From assembly GCA_903864835.1 (NCBI GenBank), contig CAIPHK010000015.1:62001-126000 (forward strand): a stretch of DNA of 64,000 nt. The letters run 5' to 3'. Positions 43,649 through 52,460 of this stretch are shown piece after piece; within the stretch, counting starts at the first letter, position 1; each line of letters starts with the position of its first letter. Both the position numbers and the translations under genes were made by a program. The DNA comes from an uncultured bacterium (GTDB taxonomy: Bacteria > Margulisbacteria > Marinamargulisbacteria > SXXA01). The notes under the pieces were generated by a model. It ran no database searches. It was not told the origin of the DNA and was given only the letters and a program-made list of their open reading frames with translations.

Positions 43649-44597
43649 ACCGGTCCTGACCGCTGGGCTCATGGTTGCGCTCGCCCTCGCCATTCTTGTC
43701 GGCATCGCCATTGGGCCAGTATCCCTCCGTCATATGCCAACCGAATCGGTCCATCTAATCCTCAGCCTCCGTTTTGCCCGACTCTGCGCCGCTGCAGTGG
43801 TCGGGATCTGCCTCGGAGCCGCAGGAGCCGCACTACAAGGTGCGCTGGCCAACCCCTTAGCGGACCCGTACATTCTCGGCGTTTCTTCGGGTGCCGGACT
43901 CGGCGCAGCGAGTGCGGTCGCGCTATGCCCCGTTGCCGTACTTCCAATCGCGTTACCGGGTCTGGCAATTGCGGGATCACTCCTGGCAATGGGCCTCGTG
44001 GTCGGAGGGGTCCGTATCGTTGGCCGACATTCTCCCGCCGATTTTCTTCTCGTCGGGATTGCGGTTAACGCCTCATTCTCGGCACTAACCCTACTGATGT
44101 TGGTCACCGCCGGCCCCCGAATGAATTGGGTCATCCTTTGGCTCATGGGCGACTTTTCACAGGCGTCGTGGCCACAAATCATCGGCTCCACCATCATCTG
44201 CGGACTTGGAGTCAGTGGGTTGATGGCGATGGGGCGCGCACTTGATGCGATGTCGTTGGGAGATGAAACCGCAACATCCTTTGGATTTAACGTCGCACGG
44301 TATCGATTCTGGGTTGTCATTGTTGCATCTATTCTTACCGCAACGGCAGTCTCGATGGGCGGGATTATCGGATTTGTAGCATTAGTCGTTCCCCACATCG
44401 TCCGTCTATTGGGAATTCGTCAATATCGATGGCTGGTTTTTTTAAGTGGAATGTGGGCCGCTTTGACCCTGGTAATTTGTGACATTGTCGCACGGTCGAT
44501 TCTCCCCACCGCCGAACTGCCCATTGGCGTGGTCACCGCCCTTTTAGGAACTCCCTTCTTTTTCTTTTTGCTATGGCGGAGACGACATGTCGTCTAA
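43641..44597 (+). CDS. FecCD/BtuC-family ABC permease
   Basis: This 318-residue integral membrane protein has nine or ten spans and the family signatures [47 protein letters not shown] near the start, [16 protein letters not shown] (the coupling helix that contacts the ATPase) and [19 protein letters not shown]. It takes up cobalamin or ferric siderophores in known systems. The ATG at 43641 overlaps the binding-protein stop; a longer frame begins within that gene and is a shadow. It overlaps the ATPase gene by 11 bases. Confidence 0.93.
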   Translation: MSKPVLTAGLMVALALAILVGIAIGPVSLRHMPTESVHLILSLRFARLCAAAVVGICLGAAGAALQGALANPLADPYILGVSSGAGLGAASAVALCPVAVLPIALPGLAIAGSLLAMGLVVGGVRIVGRHSPADFLLVGIAVNASFSALTLLMLVTAGPRMNWVILWLMGDFSQASWPQIIGSTIICGLGVSGLMAMGRALDAMSLGDETATSFGFNVARYRFWVVIVASILTATAVSMGGIIGFVALVVPHIVRLLGIRQYRWLVFLSGMWAALTLVICDIVARSILPTAELPIGVVTALLGTPFFFFLLWRRRHVV

Positions 44598-45237
44598 TGC
44601 AATCGTTTGCGAAGCAGTCGATTTTGGCTACACGCATTCTATTCTTCACTCAGTTGAGTTTACCCTTCGCACCGGCGAATTTGTCGCCATTTTAGGTAAA
44701 AATGGAAGTGGGAAAACCACATTACTTCGGCTTATTTCCAGAATATTGCATCCCACCAGGGGAACACTATCCACGCCACCGGTCATTGGATGGAAAGGGT
44801 GTGATCTTCCCTCATATTGCCCCTTTTCAGTCGAGGAAATCATCCATCTTCACCCCCCCCATGTTCACCCACGATCCCCCTCAGATATCCAACACATCAT
44901 CTCTCGATTTAACCTGAAGCCACTCATTTCTAGGGCACTAGAAACATTAAGTAGCGGAGAACAACACCGAGTTCTACTCGCACGGCTATTTTGTGGAACT
45001 TATCCAGCAATTGTGATCGACGAACCGCTCACGGCCCTAGATCCACGACAACAAGCGATACTATCGGAAGAACTTGTCCGTTTCGCCAAGACGGGCGGAC
45101 TGGTCGTCGTTGCAAGCCATGACGTCCATTGGGTTACCTCGATATGCAACCGGGCATTTGCGGTCAAAAACGGCGCTGTCGTCGAAATACCGGTATCTCA
45201 CGTTGTCACACCAGAGTTTCAACTCATCTACGACTAA
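44587..45237 (+). CDS. ABC importer ATPase (BtuD/FecE-like), Q-loop atypical
   Basis: The 216-residue ATPase has Walker A GKNGSGKTT, signature LSSGEQHRVLLARLF, Walker B AIVIDEPLTALDP and H-loop VVASHDVHW. It is shorter than the usual 250 residues. The stretch where the Q-loop glutamine stands reads CDLPSYCPFSVEEII with no Gln, so the coupling glutamine is replaced or displaced. It completes the importer with the two preceding genes and ends nine bases before the convergent ftsK stop. Confidence 0.88.
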   Translation: MSSNAIVCEAVDFGYTHSILHSVEFTLRTGEFVAILGKNGSGKTTLLRLISRILHPTRGTLSTPPVIGWKGCDLPSYCPFSVEEIIHLHPPHVHPRSPSDIQHIISRFNLKPLISRALETLSSGEQHRVLLARLFCGTYPAIVIDEPLTALDPRQQAILSEELVRFAKTGGLVVVASHDVHWVTSICNRAFAVKNGAVVEIPVSHVVTPEFQLIYD

Positions 45238-45246
45238 AGCCGCCTG

Positions 45247-47436
45247 TTACGGGGTTCGACGACGCTCAGACGCGTACTGAGACACAATCCCTTCGCGTTC
45301 CAAATCCTCCATCAGCCGGGCTGCGCGGTTATACCCGATCCGAAGCTTGCGCTGCAAATATGACGTTGATGCATATTGGGTACTCATAATGATTTGTTTG
45401 GCCTCATCGTACAGTTCATCTTGGTCAGAAACTCCGTCTTCGCCTTTTACGGCCAGCGGCTCGACATCCAAAATAGCATCCACATAGGTCGGTGCACCTT
45501 GGGCCTTCAAAAATTGGACAACGGCCTTCACTTCTTTTTCGCTAACATACACCCCTTGAACGCGAAGCGGCTTAAAAGATCCGACCGGGGAATACAACAT
45601 GTCCCCTTTGCCCAACAATTTTTCTGCCCCCGGCATATCGAGAATGGTCCTCGAATCAATTTGAGATTGTAAAAAGAATGAAATACGAGATGGCACATTG
45701 GCTTTAATCAAGCCGGTTACAACATCAACACTGGGTCGCTGAGTCGCAATAACCAAATGAATTCCGGTTGCCCGAGACATCTGTGCAAGGCGACAAATTG
45801 TATTTTCTACTTCCTGAGACGCCACCATCATCAGGTCCGCTAACTCGTCAATAATGACAACGATATACGGGTATTTTTGCATGACCTCATGAACTTTCCC
45901 GTCACCGCCAGCGTCTTCCTTTACTTTTTCCTGGTCGACTACCCATTGGTTGAACCCTTCGATATTTTTGACGCCCACCTTAGAAAAGACTTCATATCGA
46001 CGCTCCATTTCAACCAACGCCCATTTATTCAATGTCGCCGCGGCTTTATGCGGATCGGTTACCACGGGGGCAACCAAATGAGGAATTCCGTCATACAAGC
46101 TCAACTCTACCTTCTTCGGATCAATCATCAAAAATTTAACTTCATCCGGCTTTGCACGCAGCAAAATTGATAAAATAAGGACATTAACGCAAACGCTTTT
46201 CCCCGCCCCCGTCGCGCCCGCGATCAGAACGTGGGGCATTTTAGCGAGATCCATCAACGTGGGCTCCCCGGTGATGGTCAATCCGATACCGGCTAAAAGG
46301 CGTGATGGATGCCTAAAAAAATCGGTCTTCTCCAATAGGCCACGCAACGTTACCGTCTCAGTTTGCGTATTCGGGACCTCGATTCCCACCAACGCTTTTC
46401 CAGGAATCGGGGCTTCAATACGAACATCCACCGTCGCTAATTTCAGTGCCAAATCTTTCGCCAACGCAGTAATTTTTGCAACTTTAACCCCCACCCCAGG
46501 CTCAAGTTCAAACCGGGTCACCGAAGGCCCAGGTGTAATATTCACAACCTTGGCATCCACCTGAAAACTGGCCAAGGCCTCTTCTAAAATTTTTCCCTGT
46601 GCTTGCCGCCGCTTGACGTTCTCTTTGGAGTGAATCGTGCTCGCTACTCCAGGGTCTAATAGCGTAATCGGAGGAAACAGATAATCTGCAGGGTCCGCCT
46701 CAACCATCAATCGCGGAATGCTCCCTTTTTTCTTATCGAAAAACTCTGGAATTGGGGGGGCCGCTTCCGACTCCTCTAACATCACCGCCGTGGCATCAAA
46801 ATCGAGCGTCGGCCGTGAGTCAACAAGGTCCATCTCGGGAACAATCGGTAGAGTCTCCGCCCGAAATTTCCGAGTATTCACCTTGGGGGGTTCCTCCACC
46901 AAAGCAATGGATGGGGTTACCTTTTTTGCCTTCAACGCGACAAATCCACGCCGAATACTTTCGACAATCGAAATATTAAACGTCACCCCAATCCCGATCG
47001 TGACGCACCCCAAACTCCACAGCGCAGTACCCAAATTTCCAACCAAATGGAACGATCCCCAATACAATCCCCACCCGAGAACCCCTCCCCCATCACCCGG
47101 AACCGGCCATATCCATTCGTGGGGGGCCCGATACACCATCATCTCAATGAGCACACTCCCCGCCAAAACAAGCCCCACGCCACCCGCCAAAATGCGCCGC
47201 CACCGTTGCAGCCCCATCATCATCGCCACCCCGACAGTCCCACCGATAATAGGCACCATCACCACTGCACGACCCAGGATCCCGCCGACAACGCCGCGCA
47301 CGACCCAGACGCCCAACCATCCCGTACAATGCGTATTAACCAATGCGACCGCAAAAAAAGCGCTGCCCAATGTTAATCCCAAGCCCAGCCATTCGTGATG
47401 ACCCGTTTGATCTACTTCAGTTTTTTTTGGAGGCAT
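45247..47436 (-). CDS. ftsK: DNA translocase FtsK/SpoIIIE
   Basis: FtsK pumps chromosome ends through the closing septum. The 729-residue protein has four N-terminal membrane spans (to about 165), a linker of about 100 residues rich in Glu and Pro, then the motor with Walker A GATGAGKSVCVNVL, LMIDPKKVELSLYDGIPHL, Walker B VIIDELADLMM and ATQRPSVDVVTGLIKANVPSRISF, and a C-terminal gamma winged helix (STSYLQRKLRIGYNRAARLMEDLEREGIV) that reads KOPS-type polarity signals. The linker is short compared with E. coli FtsK. It is followed upstream by DUF192, three bases away. Confidence 0.97.
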   Translation of the reverse strand: MPPKKTEVDQTGHHEWLGLGLTLGSAFFAVALVNTHCTGWLGVWVVRGVVGGILGRAVVMVPIIGGTVGVAMMMGLQRWRRILAGGVGLVLAGSVLIEMMVYRAPHEWIWPVPGDGGGVLGWGLYWGSFHLVGNLGTALWSLGCVTIGIGVTFNISIVESIRRGFVALKAKKVTPSIALVEEPPKVNTRKFRAETLPIVPEMDLVDSRPTLDFDATAVMLEESEAAPPIPEFFDKKKGSIPRLMVEADPADYLFPPITLLDPGVASTIHSKENVKRRQAQGKILEEALASFQVDAKVVNITPGPSVTRFELEPGVGVKVAKITALAKDLALKLATVDVRIEAPIPGKALVGIEVPNTQTETVTLRGLLEKTDFFRHPSRLLAGIGLTITGEPTLMDLAKMPHVLIAGATGAGKSVCVNVLILSILLRAKPDEVKFLMIDPKKVELSLYDGIPHLVAPVVTDPHKAAATLNKWALVEMERRYEVFSKVGVKNIEGFNQWVVDQEKVKEDAGGDGKVHEVMQKYPYIVVIIDELADLMMVASQEVENTICRLAQMSRATGIHLVIATQRPSVDVVTGLIKANVPSRISFFLQSQIDSRTILDMPGAEKLLGKGDMLYSPVGSFKPLRVQGVYVSEKEVKAVVQFLKAQGAPTYVDAILDVEPLAVKGEDGVSDQDELYDEAKQIIMSTQYASTSYLQRKLRIGYNRAARLMEDLEREGIVSQYASERRRTP

Positions 47437-47439
47437 TGC

Positions 47440-47874
47440 CTACCTTACTTGGACAGGATCACCGACCGCAATATGTTTCCGGTCGACCGTGCCCGCTGGA
47501 ACTTCCAAAACCCACTTTGCCGCTGCTCCTGGAATAATGGGAACCTCAGAAAAGGGGGTCGTGTTTCGCTGAATATGGACAACCGACCGACCCGCATTTA
47601 CCCAAATAATATCCAAAGGAATCCAGGTATTTTTCATCCAAAACGAATGAATTCCTTCGGTCTCAAATACAAACCACATTCCCGACTTTTTTGGCAAATG
47701 ACGACGGTACATCAACCCTCGTTGACGTTGCGATTCGGTTTTAGCAATCTCCACATCAAAACAATCCGACTTAAAACAAACTTGTGTGCCGAAAATGGGG
47801 CCAAAAAAAAGGCCCCAAATTAGACCACCAACAATCAGTTGATATTTACGCAGCTGCGTTAAGTGCGCGGGCAA
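47440..47874 (-). CDS. DUF192 family secreted/membrane-anchored protein
   Basis: The 144-residue protein has an N-terminal hydrophobic segment (LIVGGLIWGLFFGPIFG) acting as signal or anchor, then the DUF192 core: VEIAKTESQRQRGLMYRRHLPKKSGMWFVF, HSFWMKNTWIPLDIIWVN and WVLEVPAGT. The function of DUF192 is unknown. The start at TTG 47874 overlaps rpsT by 29 bases and has no good ribosome binding site, so the true start may be a little further in, but a start much later would lose the signal. Confidence 0.85.
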   Translation of the reverse strand: MPAHLTQLRKYQLIVGGLIWGLFFGPIFGTQVCFKSDCFDVEIAKTESQRQRGLMYRRHLPKKSGMWFVFETEGIHSFWMKNTWIPLDIIWVNAGRSVVHIQRNTTPFSEVPIIPGAAAKWVLEVPAGTVDRKHIAVGDPVQVR

Positions 47875-48106
47875 TCCGAGACTTTCGACGTGCCGCCGCT
47901 TTTTTATGCAAAACGCCCTTCGTCACGGTTTTATCTAAAGTACGCAACGCACTTTTTACAACGTCAATCCGATTCTCCGCTCCAGCTGCAACCGCAGCAA
48001 GCGACTTTTTAATTACCGTTTTTACCAAAGTCTTGTATTTCAGATTCCGTTTCCGGTTTCGTTCATTGATCTCAATATTCTTCTTCGACGACTTAATGTT
48101 TGCCAC
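47846..48106 (-). CDS. rpsT: 30S ribosomal protein bS20
   Basis: This is an 86-residue, very basic three-helix protein of the small subunit: MANIKSSKKNIEINERNRKRN at the start, then KTVIKKSL and GVLHKKAAARRKSRIARALN at the end, all typical of bS20. The start is GTG with AAGGAG (48117-48112) five bases upstream. In E. coli bS20 controls its own translation, and a non-AUG start is used there as well (UUG). It is divergent from accD. Confidence 0.96.
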   Translation of the reverse strand: MANIKSSKKNIEINERNRKRNLKYKTLVKTVIKKSLAAVAAGAENRIDVVKSALRTLDKTVTKGVLHKKAAARRKSRIARALNAAA

Positions 48107-48172
48107 AATATCTCCTTAATCTTCTTGCCCTGCCCTACGGGTCAGTGCCGCTAAAACGTCAGTTCCACAAAT

Positions 48173-48202
48173 TTGACACCCCTCTTGGGCGTTCGTTATG
48201 AT
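48173..48202 (+). promoter_or_regulatory. Promoter of accD-accA
   Basis: TTGACA (48173-48178), 18 bases, TATGAT (48197-48202), giving a leader of about 25 bases before the accD ATG. No Shine-Dalgarno is visible in that leader. Confidence 0.75.
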
Positions 48203-48234
48203 GAACCTAGAATTTTATCGCCTCTAAATTTCCT

Positions 48235-49101
48235 ATGTCAATCATCGACTGGTTTGCTAAAAAAGAAAAAAGCACTGGCTCAAGTGAGCGCCTCAACATC
48301 CCCGGTGATGTTTGGGTGAAGTGCACGAGTTGCTCTGAGATCCTTTTCCAAAAGGATTTGGAGTCCAACCAAAAGGTATGCCCTAAATGCGGCTTCCACT
48401 TCCGTATATCTCCTGAAGACCGAATTCGATATACGTTTGACACCAATACGTTCATAGAAAAAGATTCAGAAATAGGCCCCACGGACTTTCTTCGATTTTT
48501 TGATACAGAAAGTTATACCGACCGAATTCGTAAAGCCCAATCTAAATCGGGAAAAAACGATGCCGTCGTATCTGGAACGGCCACCATTAACGGACTTCCG
48601 GTGAATACCGCCATAATGAATTTTGCGTTTATGGGCGGCTCGATGGGTTCTGTCGTCGGAGAAAAAATAACCCGAACCATCGAGCGTAGTGTAGAGGATT
48701 TTAAACCCGTGGTCGTATTTACCTCGTCCGGAGGAGCTCGGATGCAAGAGGGAATTATGAGCCTAATGCAAATGGCCAAGACCAGTGCCGCACTCGAACG
48801 CTTGGCCGAACAAAGAGTCCCTTACATTTCGGTACTGTGCGACCCGACTACCGGCGGAACATCGGCTAGTTTTGCAATTCTTGGGGATATCAATATCGCC
48901 GAACCGGGTGCACTCATTTCATTTGCTGGACCAAGAGTCATTGAGCAAACCATTCGCCAAAAACTGCCCAAGGGGTTTCAGCGATCGGAATTTTTACTTG
49001 CCCACGGAATGGTTGATATGGTGACCGATCGGCGGGAATTACGACATACCCTCTCGACGCTACTCACGACGCTGTCGATCCCCAGAGAGCCCAATCAATG
49101 A
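48235..49101 (+). CDS. accD: Acetyl-CoA carboxylase carboxyltransferase subunit beta
   Basis: AccD and AccA form the carboxyltransferase that makes malonyl-CoA for fatty acid synthesis. The 288-residue protein has the N-terminal zinc ribbon CTSC ... CPKC (C30, C33, C49, C52), then the crotonase-like fold with GFAxMGGSMGSVVGEK, FTSSGGARMQEGIMSLMQMAKTSAAL and DPTTGGTSASFA. The gene overlaps accA by four bases (ATGA), giving 1:1 coupling of the two subunits. Confidence 0.97.
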   Translation: MSIIDWFAKKEKSTGSSERLNIPGDVWVKCTSCSEILFQKDLESNQKVCPKCGFHFRISPEDRIRYTFDTNTFIEKDSEIGPTDFLRFFDTESYTDRIRKAQSKSGKNDAVVSGTATINGLPVNTAIMNFAFMGGSMGSVVGEKITRTIERSVEDFKPVVVFTSSGGARMQEGIMSLMQMAKTSAALERLAEQRVPYISVLCDPTTGGTSASFAILGDINIAEPGALISFAGPRVIEQTIRQKLPKGFQRSEFLLAHGMVDMVTDRRELRHTLSTLLTTLSIPREPNQ

Positions 49102-50057
49102 AACTATTACCCTTCGAAAAACCCCTCGCCGAGCTCTATGACAAAATTGCACAGCTACGCAAATTATCTGTAGAAGGCAACATCGACCTTTCAGGCGAAA
49201 TCGAAAAAATTGAAGGTCGCGCCGAACAAGTCCGTAAAGAAATTTATACCAACTTGACCCCCAACCAGATTGTGCAAGTCGCCCGGCACCCGCATCGGCC
49301 AGATACGGACAGTCTGATTCGGTTGATCTTCGATACATTCGTCGAATTGCACGGCGACCGATTATTTGGAGATGACCCCGCCATTGTGGGCGGCATTGCG
49401 ACCTTGGGACAATTTCGAGTTGTGGTCATGGGCCATCAAAAAGGCCATGACACCAAAGAAAATATCCGTCGTAATTTTGGAATGCCCAACCCAGAAGGCT
49501 ACCGTAAAGCGCTACGACTGATGCAAATGGCCGATCGATTCCGTATGCCGATCATCACATTTATCGACACACCAGGCGCATATCCGGGCATCGAGGCGGA
49601 AGAACGCGGGCAAGCAGAGGCCATCGCAAGAAATCTTCGAGAAATGGCCGGCTTTACGGTGCCCATTGTATCGTTTGTGATCGGCGAAGGGGGATCCGGT
49701 GGCGCATTGGGAATCGGCGTCGCCAATCGGCTATATATGCTTCAAAACGCGGTTTATTCGGTTATCTCTCCAGAAGGATGTGCGTCAATTCTATTCCGCG
49801 ACGCTAAAAAATCGGATATTGCCGCCGACGCAATGAAAATTACCGCGCCGGAAATTGTAAAGCTTGGAATCGCCGATGGAATTATCCCAGAACCACTGGG
49901 AGGGGCGCATCACGACTGGAAGGTCGTGTCTCAGAGCATCCAGGAAGCGATACAAGCCGAGCTTTGTAAATTCAAGGATCTGTCAGAGCAAGAGATAAAA
50001 TCTCAGCGATACGCCAAATTCAGGGCCATGGGCCGGTTTCTGGATCCAGGGATTTAA
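49098..50057 (+). CDS. accA: Acetyl-CoA carboxylase carboxyltransferase subunit alpha
   Basis: The 319-residue AccA begins with LPFEKPLAELYDKIAQLRKLS and a helical region, then VQVARHPHRPDTDSLIRLIFD, HGDRLFGDDPAIVGG, GHQKGHDTKENIRRNFGMPNPEGYRKALRLM, DTPGAYPGIEAEERGQAEAIARNL and GEGGSGGALGIGVANR, all diagnostic. The C-terminal part extends slightly as in Gram-negative AccA. A hairpin (50059-50084) follows two bases after the stop. Confidence 0.97.
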   Translation: MKLLPFEKPLAELYDKIAQLRKLSVEGNIDLSGEIEKIEGRAEQVRKEIYTNLTPNQIVQVARHPHRPDTDSLIRLIFDTFVELHGDRLFGDDPAIVGGIATLGQFRVVVMGHQKGHDTKENIRRNFGMPNPEGYRKALRLMQMADRFRMPIITFIDTPGAYPGIEAEERGQAEAIARNLREMAGFTVPIVSFVIGEGGSGGALGIGVANRLYMLQNAVYSVISPEGCASILFRDAKKSDIAADAMKITAPEIVKLGIADGIIPEPLGGAHHDWKVVSQSIQEAIQAELCKFKDLSEQEIKSQRYAKFRAMGRFLDPGI

Positions 50058-50058
50058 C

Positions 50059-50084
50059 AGAGCCCCCCAGTGACGGAGGGCTCT
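50059..50084. terminator. Hairpin between accA and secF, possible two-way terminator
   Basis: AGAGCCC (50059-50065) pairs with GGGCTCT (50078-50084), with two further G-C pairs inside and a small loop. No T-run follows on either strand, so it may act as a weak or factor-helped terminator. It is the only structure in the 42 bases between two convergent operons. Confidence 0.5.
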
Positions 50085-50099
50085 CCCGGCGGCAGAATT

Positions 50100-51059
50100 T
50101 TATTTGCGTTCTGATCCCGCTTGTCTAAATGCAAAGGCCATCATTGGACTCGCAATAAATATGGACGAATACGTACCGGCCAAAGTCCCCATCAGAAGGA
50201 CCATGCAAAACGGACGCAAGGTACTCCCACCAAACACAATCAGTGATACCAAAACAATAATGACAGTCACTACTGTATTAATAGTCCGGCCAATCGTTTC
50301 ACGGATTGACATATTGATTACAGTGGCCAAATCAAACGGCTGTTTTGACGCCCGGGCGGCCCCCAGATTATCCCTAATACGGTCAAAAATAACGATGGTA
50401 TCATTGATCGAATAGCCGAGAATTGTCAGCAAGGCCGCAACAAATGCGGTATCCACCTCGACATGAAATATCGACGCGATACTAATCATCACTAACGCAT
50501 CGTGTAAGGTCGCCGCCAACGCCCCGACCCCATAACAAAACTCAAACCGCCAACTGATGTAGCCCATGAGCGCCACACTCACCAGGATGATAATCAGTAG
50601 TGACTGATTCCTCAATTCTGCGCCCATCGCCGGACCGATATAATCAATCTCCAACACTTCAATCGGCCCTAAACGGGCAGTAAGTGCGTCCCGAATGTGG
50701 GTACTCTTATCTTCCGTCACTTTGGCCGTCTTGATGATAACTTCCTGATCCGATGAAATCTGAATCGCACTATTTTCAAGTCCAAATTGACCTAAAACAC
50801 TTCGAATACTTCCGATAAATTTACTCGACTCATCTTGAAACGCAACCGGATTATGCCCAATTTGTTTATGTTTCTCATTAAGCCAATCAAACCGTAGGAC
50901 CATCGTATTCCCACCTGCGAAGTCACTTCCGAGGTTGAGTATGGGTTCGCCATGCACCATCCGAATGCCCATCATTCCAAACCCAACCAGAATAACTAAC
51001 CCAGAAAGTGCAAACCACAAGTTCCTTTTTTCAATAATTTTCCAATATTTTACTATCAT
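50100..51059 (-). CDS. secF: Protein translocase subunit SecF
   Basis: SecDF uses the proton gradient to help pull proteins from SecYEG. The 319-residue SecF has six membrane spans, GSDFAGGNTMVLRF after TM1, IDYIGPAMGAELRNQSLLIIILVS, GYSINDTIVIFDRIRDNL and the conserved D-R region, typical of SecF. AAAGGG precedes the ATG. It is 14 bases downstream of secD. Confidence 0.96.
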   Translation of the reverse strand: MIVKYWKIIEKRNLWFALSGLVILVGFGMMGIRMVHGEPILNLGSDFAGGNTMVLRFDWLNEKHKQIGHNPVAFQDESSKFIGSIRSVLGQFGLENSAIQISSDQEVIIKTAKVTEDKSTHIRDALTARLGPIEVLEIDYIGPAMGAELRNQSLLIIILVSVALMGYISWRFEFCYGVGALAATLHDALVMISIASIFHVEVDTAFVAALLTILGYSINDTIVIFDRIRDNLGAARASKQPFDLATVINMSIRETIGRTINTVVTVIIVLVSLIVFGGSTLRPFCMVLLMGTLAGTYSSIFIASPMMAFAFRQAGSERK

Positions 51060-51073
51060 ATGTGTTCCCTTTA

Positions 51074-52399
51074 TTATTTCACCGAAATACTATTCGCGGC
51101 TTTAGAATATCGGGTCACCGCCGCCAACAATAGCCGGGTCACTGTAATCGCAGTAAACATGCTCACAAAAATTCCGGTCGATAAAGTCACCGCGAATCCA
51201 CGGATTGTTCCGGTACCAAACCAGAACAACACCACCGTCGCAATCAATGTGCTCACGTTTGCATCCACAATCGTCCAAAAGGCTTTATCAAACCCTGCAT
51301 CGATCGACGCCTTCAGACTTTGCCCCAGTCGACGCTCTTCTTTGATTCTCTCAAAAATAATGACGTTGGCATCAACCGCCATCCCGATGGTCAAGATAAA
51401 TCCGGCAATCCCCGGCAGGGTCAATGTGGCGCCCATCGCCTTAAGTACTGAGAAGAAAATGAAGGAATATAGCAACAGGCCAATGCTCGCCATGGCCCCC
51501 GGCAATCGATACACCACAATCATAAATAAGCACACAACGCTAAAGCCTATCAGGCCCGCTAATTTACTTTTTTCAATCGAATCTTTGCCCAATGTTGGCC
51601 CTACCACTTTATTGGAAACGATCTCTACCGGAACAGGAAGCGCCCCGGCCTTCAATTGAATCACCAAATCACGCATCTCCTGAATGGAGAATCGCCCAGA
51701 TATCTGAGCGCGCCCACCCGAAATCGGTTCATTTACATTCGGAGCAGAAATAATCTTTCCATCCAAAATAATCGCCAATGGCCGACCGACCGACCGTGTT
51801 GTTGCCGCTTTAAATTTCTCGGAACCTTCGGGTGTAAACTCAATATTAACAATCGATTCCCCGTATTGATTTTGTCCTGGCGATGCCATCTTCAAATCTG
51901 CACCGGTAAGCGCAATGCCTTTTAATATAATCGGTCGTTCGCTAACAACCTTTCCCTTTGCGTCAAATTGAACCATTTTGTCGACCCGGGCGTTGGGGCC
52001 TGCGAGTACCGCAAGTTGTTCCGCGTTAAGACTGCTCACTTCAGCGGGCGCCCACTCGGCCTCAACAAATTCCAAGCGTGCCGTATCTCCAATCAATTTA
52101 ATCGCCCGATCAGGATCCTGTACGCCAGGCAATTCAACCACAATTTGTCGTGGGCCTTTTCTAGAAATAATCGGCTCCGCAACACCTAAGCTATCGACGC
52201 GATTTCGAATGACCGCAAGGACACCTTCTACCGCGTCATTATCCACTTTGACATCAGGGGTATCTTTGGCTTCGAGAACCAACCTTGATCCACCCTGGAG
52301 ATCCAAGCCTAAATTAATAGGATACATCACAAATGAAATCGCACTTAACACGACGACGATCACCACTATGGCCACACGAAACCGGATATTTCTGATCAC
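51074..52399 (-). CDS. secD: Protein translocase subunit SecD
   Basis: The 441-residue SecD has six membrane spans and a P1 periplasmic head: INLGLDLQGGSRLVLE, VDSLGVAEPIISRKGPRQIVVELPGVQDPDRA, the C-terminal LPGIAGFILTIGMAVDANVIIFERIKEE and FGTGTIRGFAVTLSTGI. I chose GTG 52399 as start because GGAGGAG stands six bases upstream and the resulting N-terminus (IRNIRFRVAIVVIVVV) begins directly with TM1; an upstream GTG at 52420 is less likely. It is followed by secF and preceded by lysS. Confidence 0.96.
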   Translation of the reverse strand: MIRNIRFRVAIVVIVVVLSAISFVMYPINLGLDLQGGSRLVLEAKDTPDVKVDNDAVEGVLAVIRNRVDSLGVAEPIISRKGPRQIVVELPGVQDPDRAIKLIGDTARLEFVEAEWAPAEVSSLNAEQLAVLAGPNARVDKMVQFDAKGKVVSERPIILKGIALTGADLKMASPGQNQYGESIVNIEFTPEGSEKFKAATTRSVGRPLAIILDGKIISAPNVNEPISGGRAQISGRFSIQEMRDLVIQLKAGALPVPVEIVSNKVVGPTLGKDSIEKSKLAGLIGFSVVCLFMIVVYRLPGAMASIGLLLYSFIFFSVLKAMGATLTLPGIAGFILTIGMAVDANVIIFERIKEERRLGQSLKASIDAGFDKAFWTIVDANVSTLIATVVLFWFGTGTIRGFAVTLSTGIFVSMFTAITVTRLLLAAVTRYSKAANSISVK

Positions 52400-52460
52400 C
52401 GAATACTCCTCCAAACCCACTTTTTTTTCAGCCCAACGATACCCGACACCCCTACTCGCA

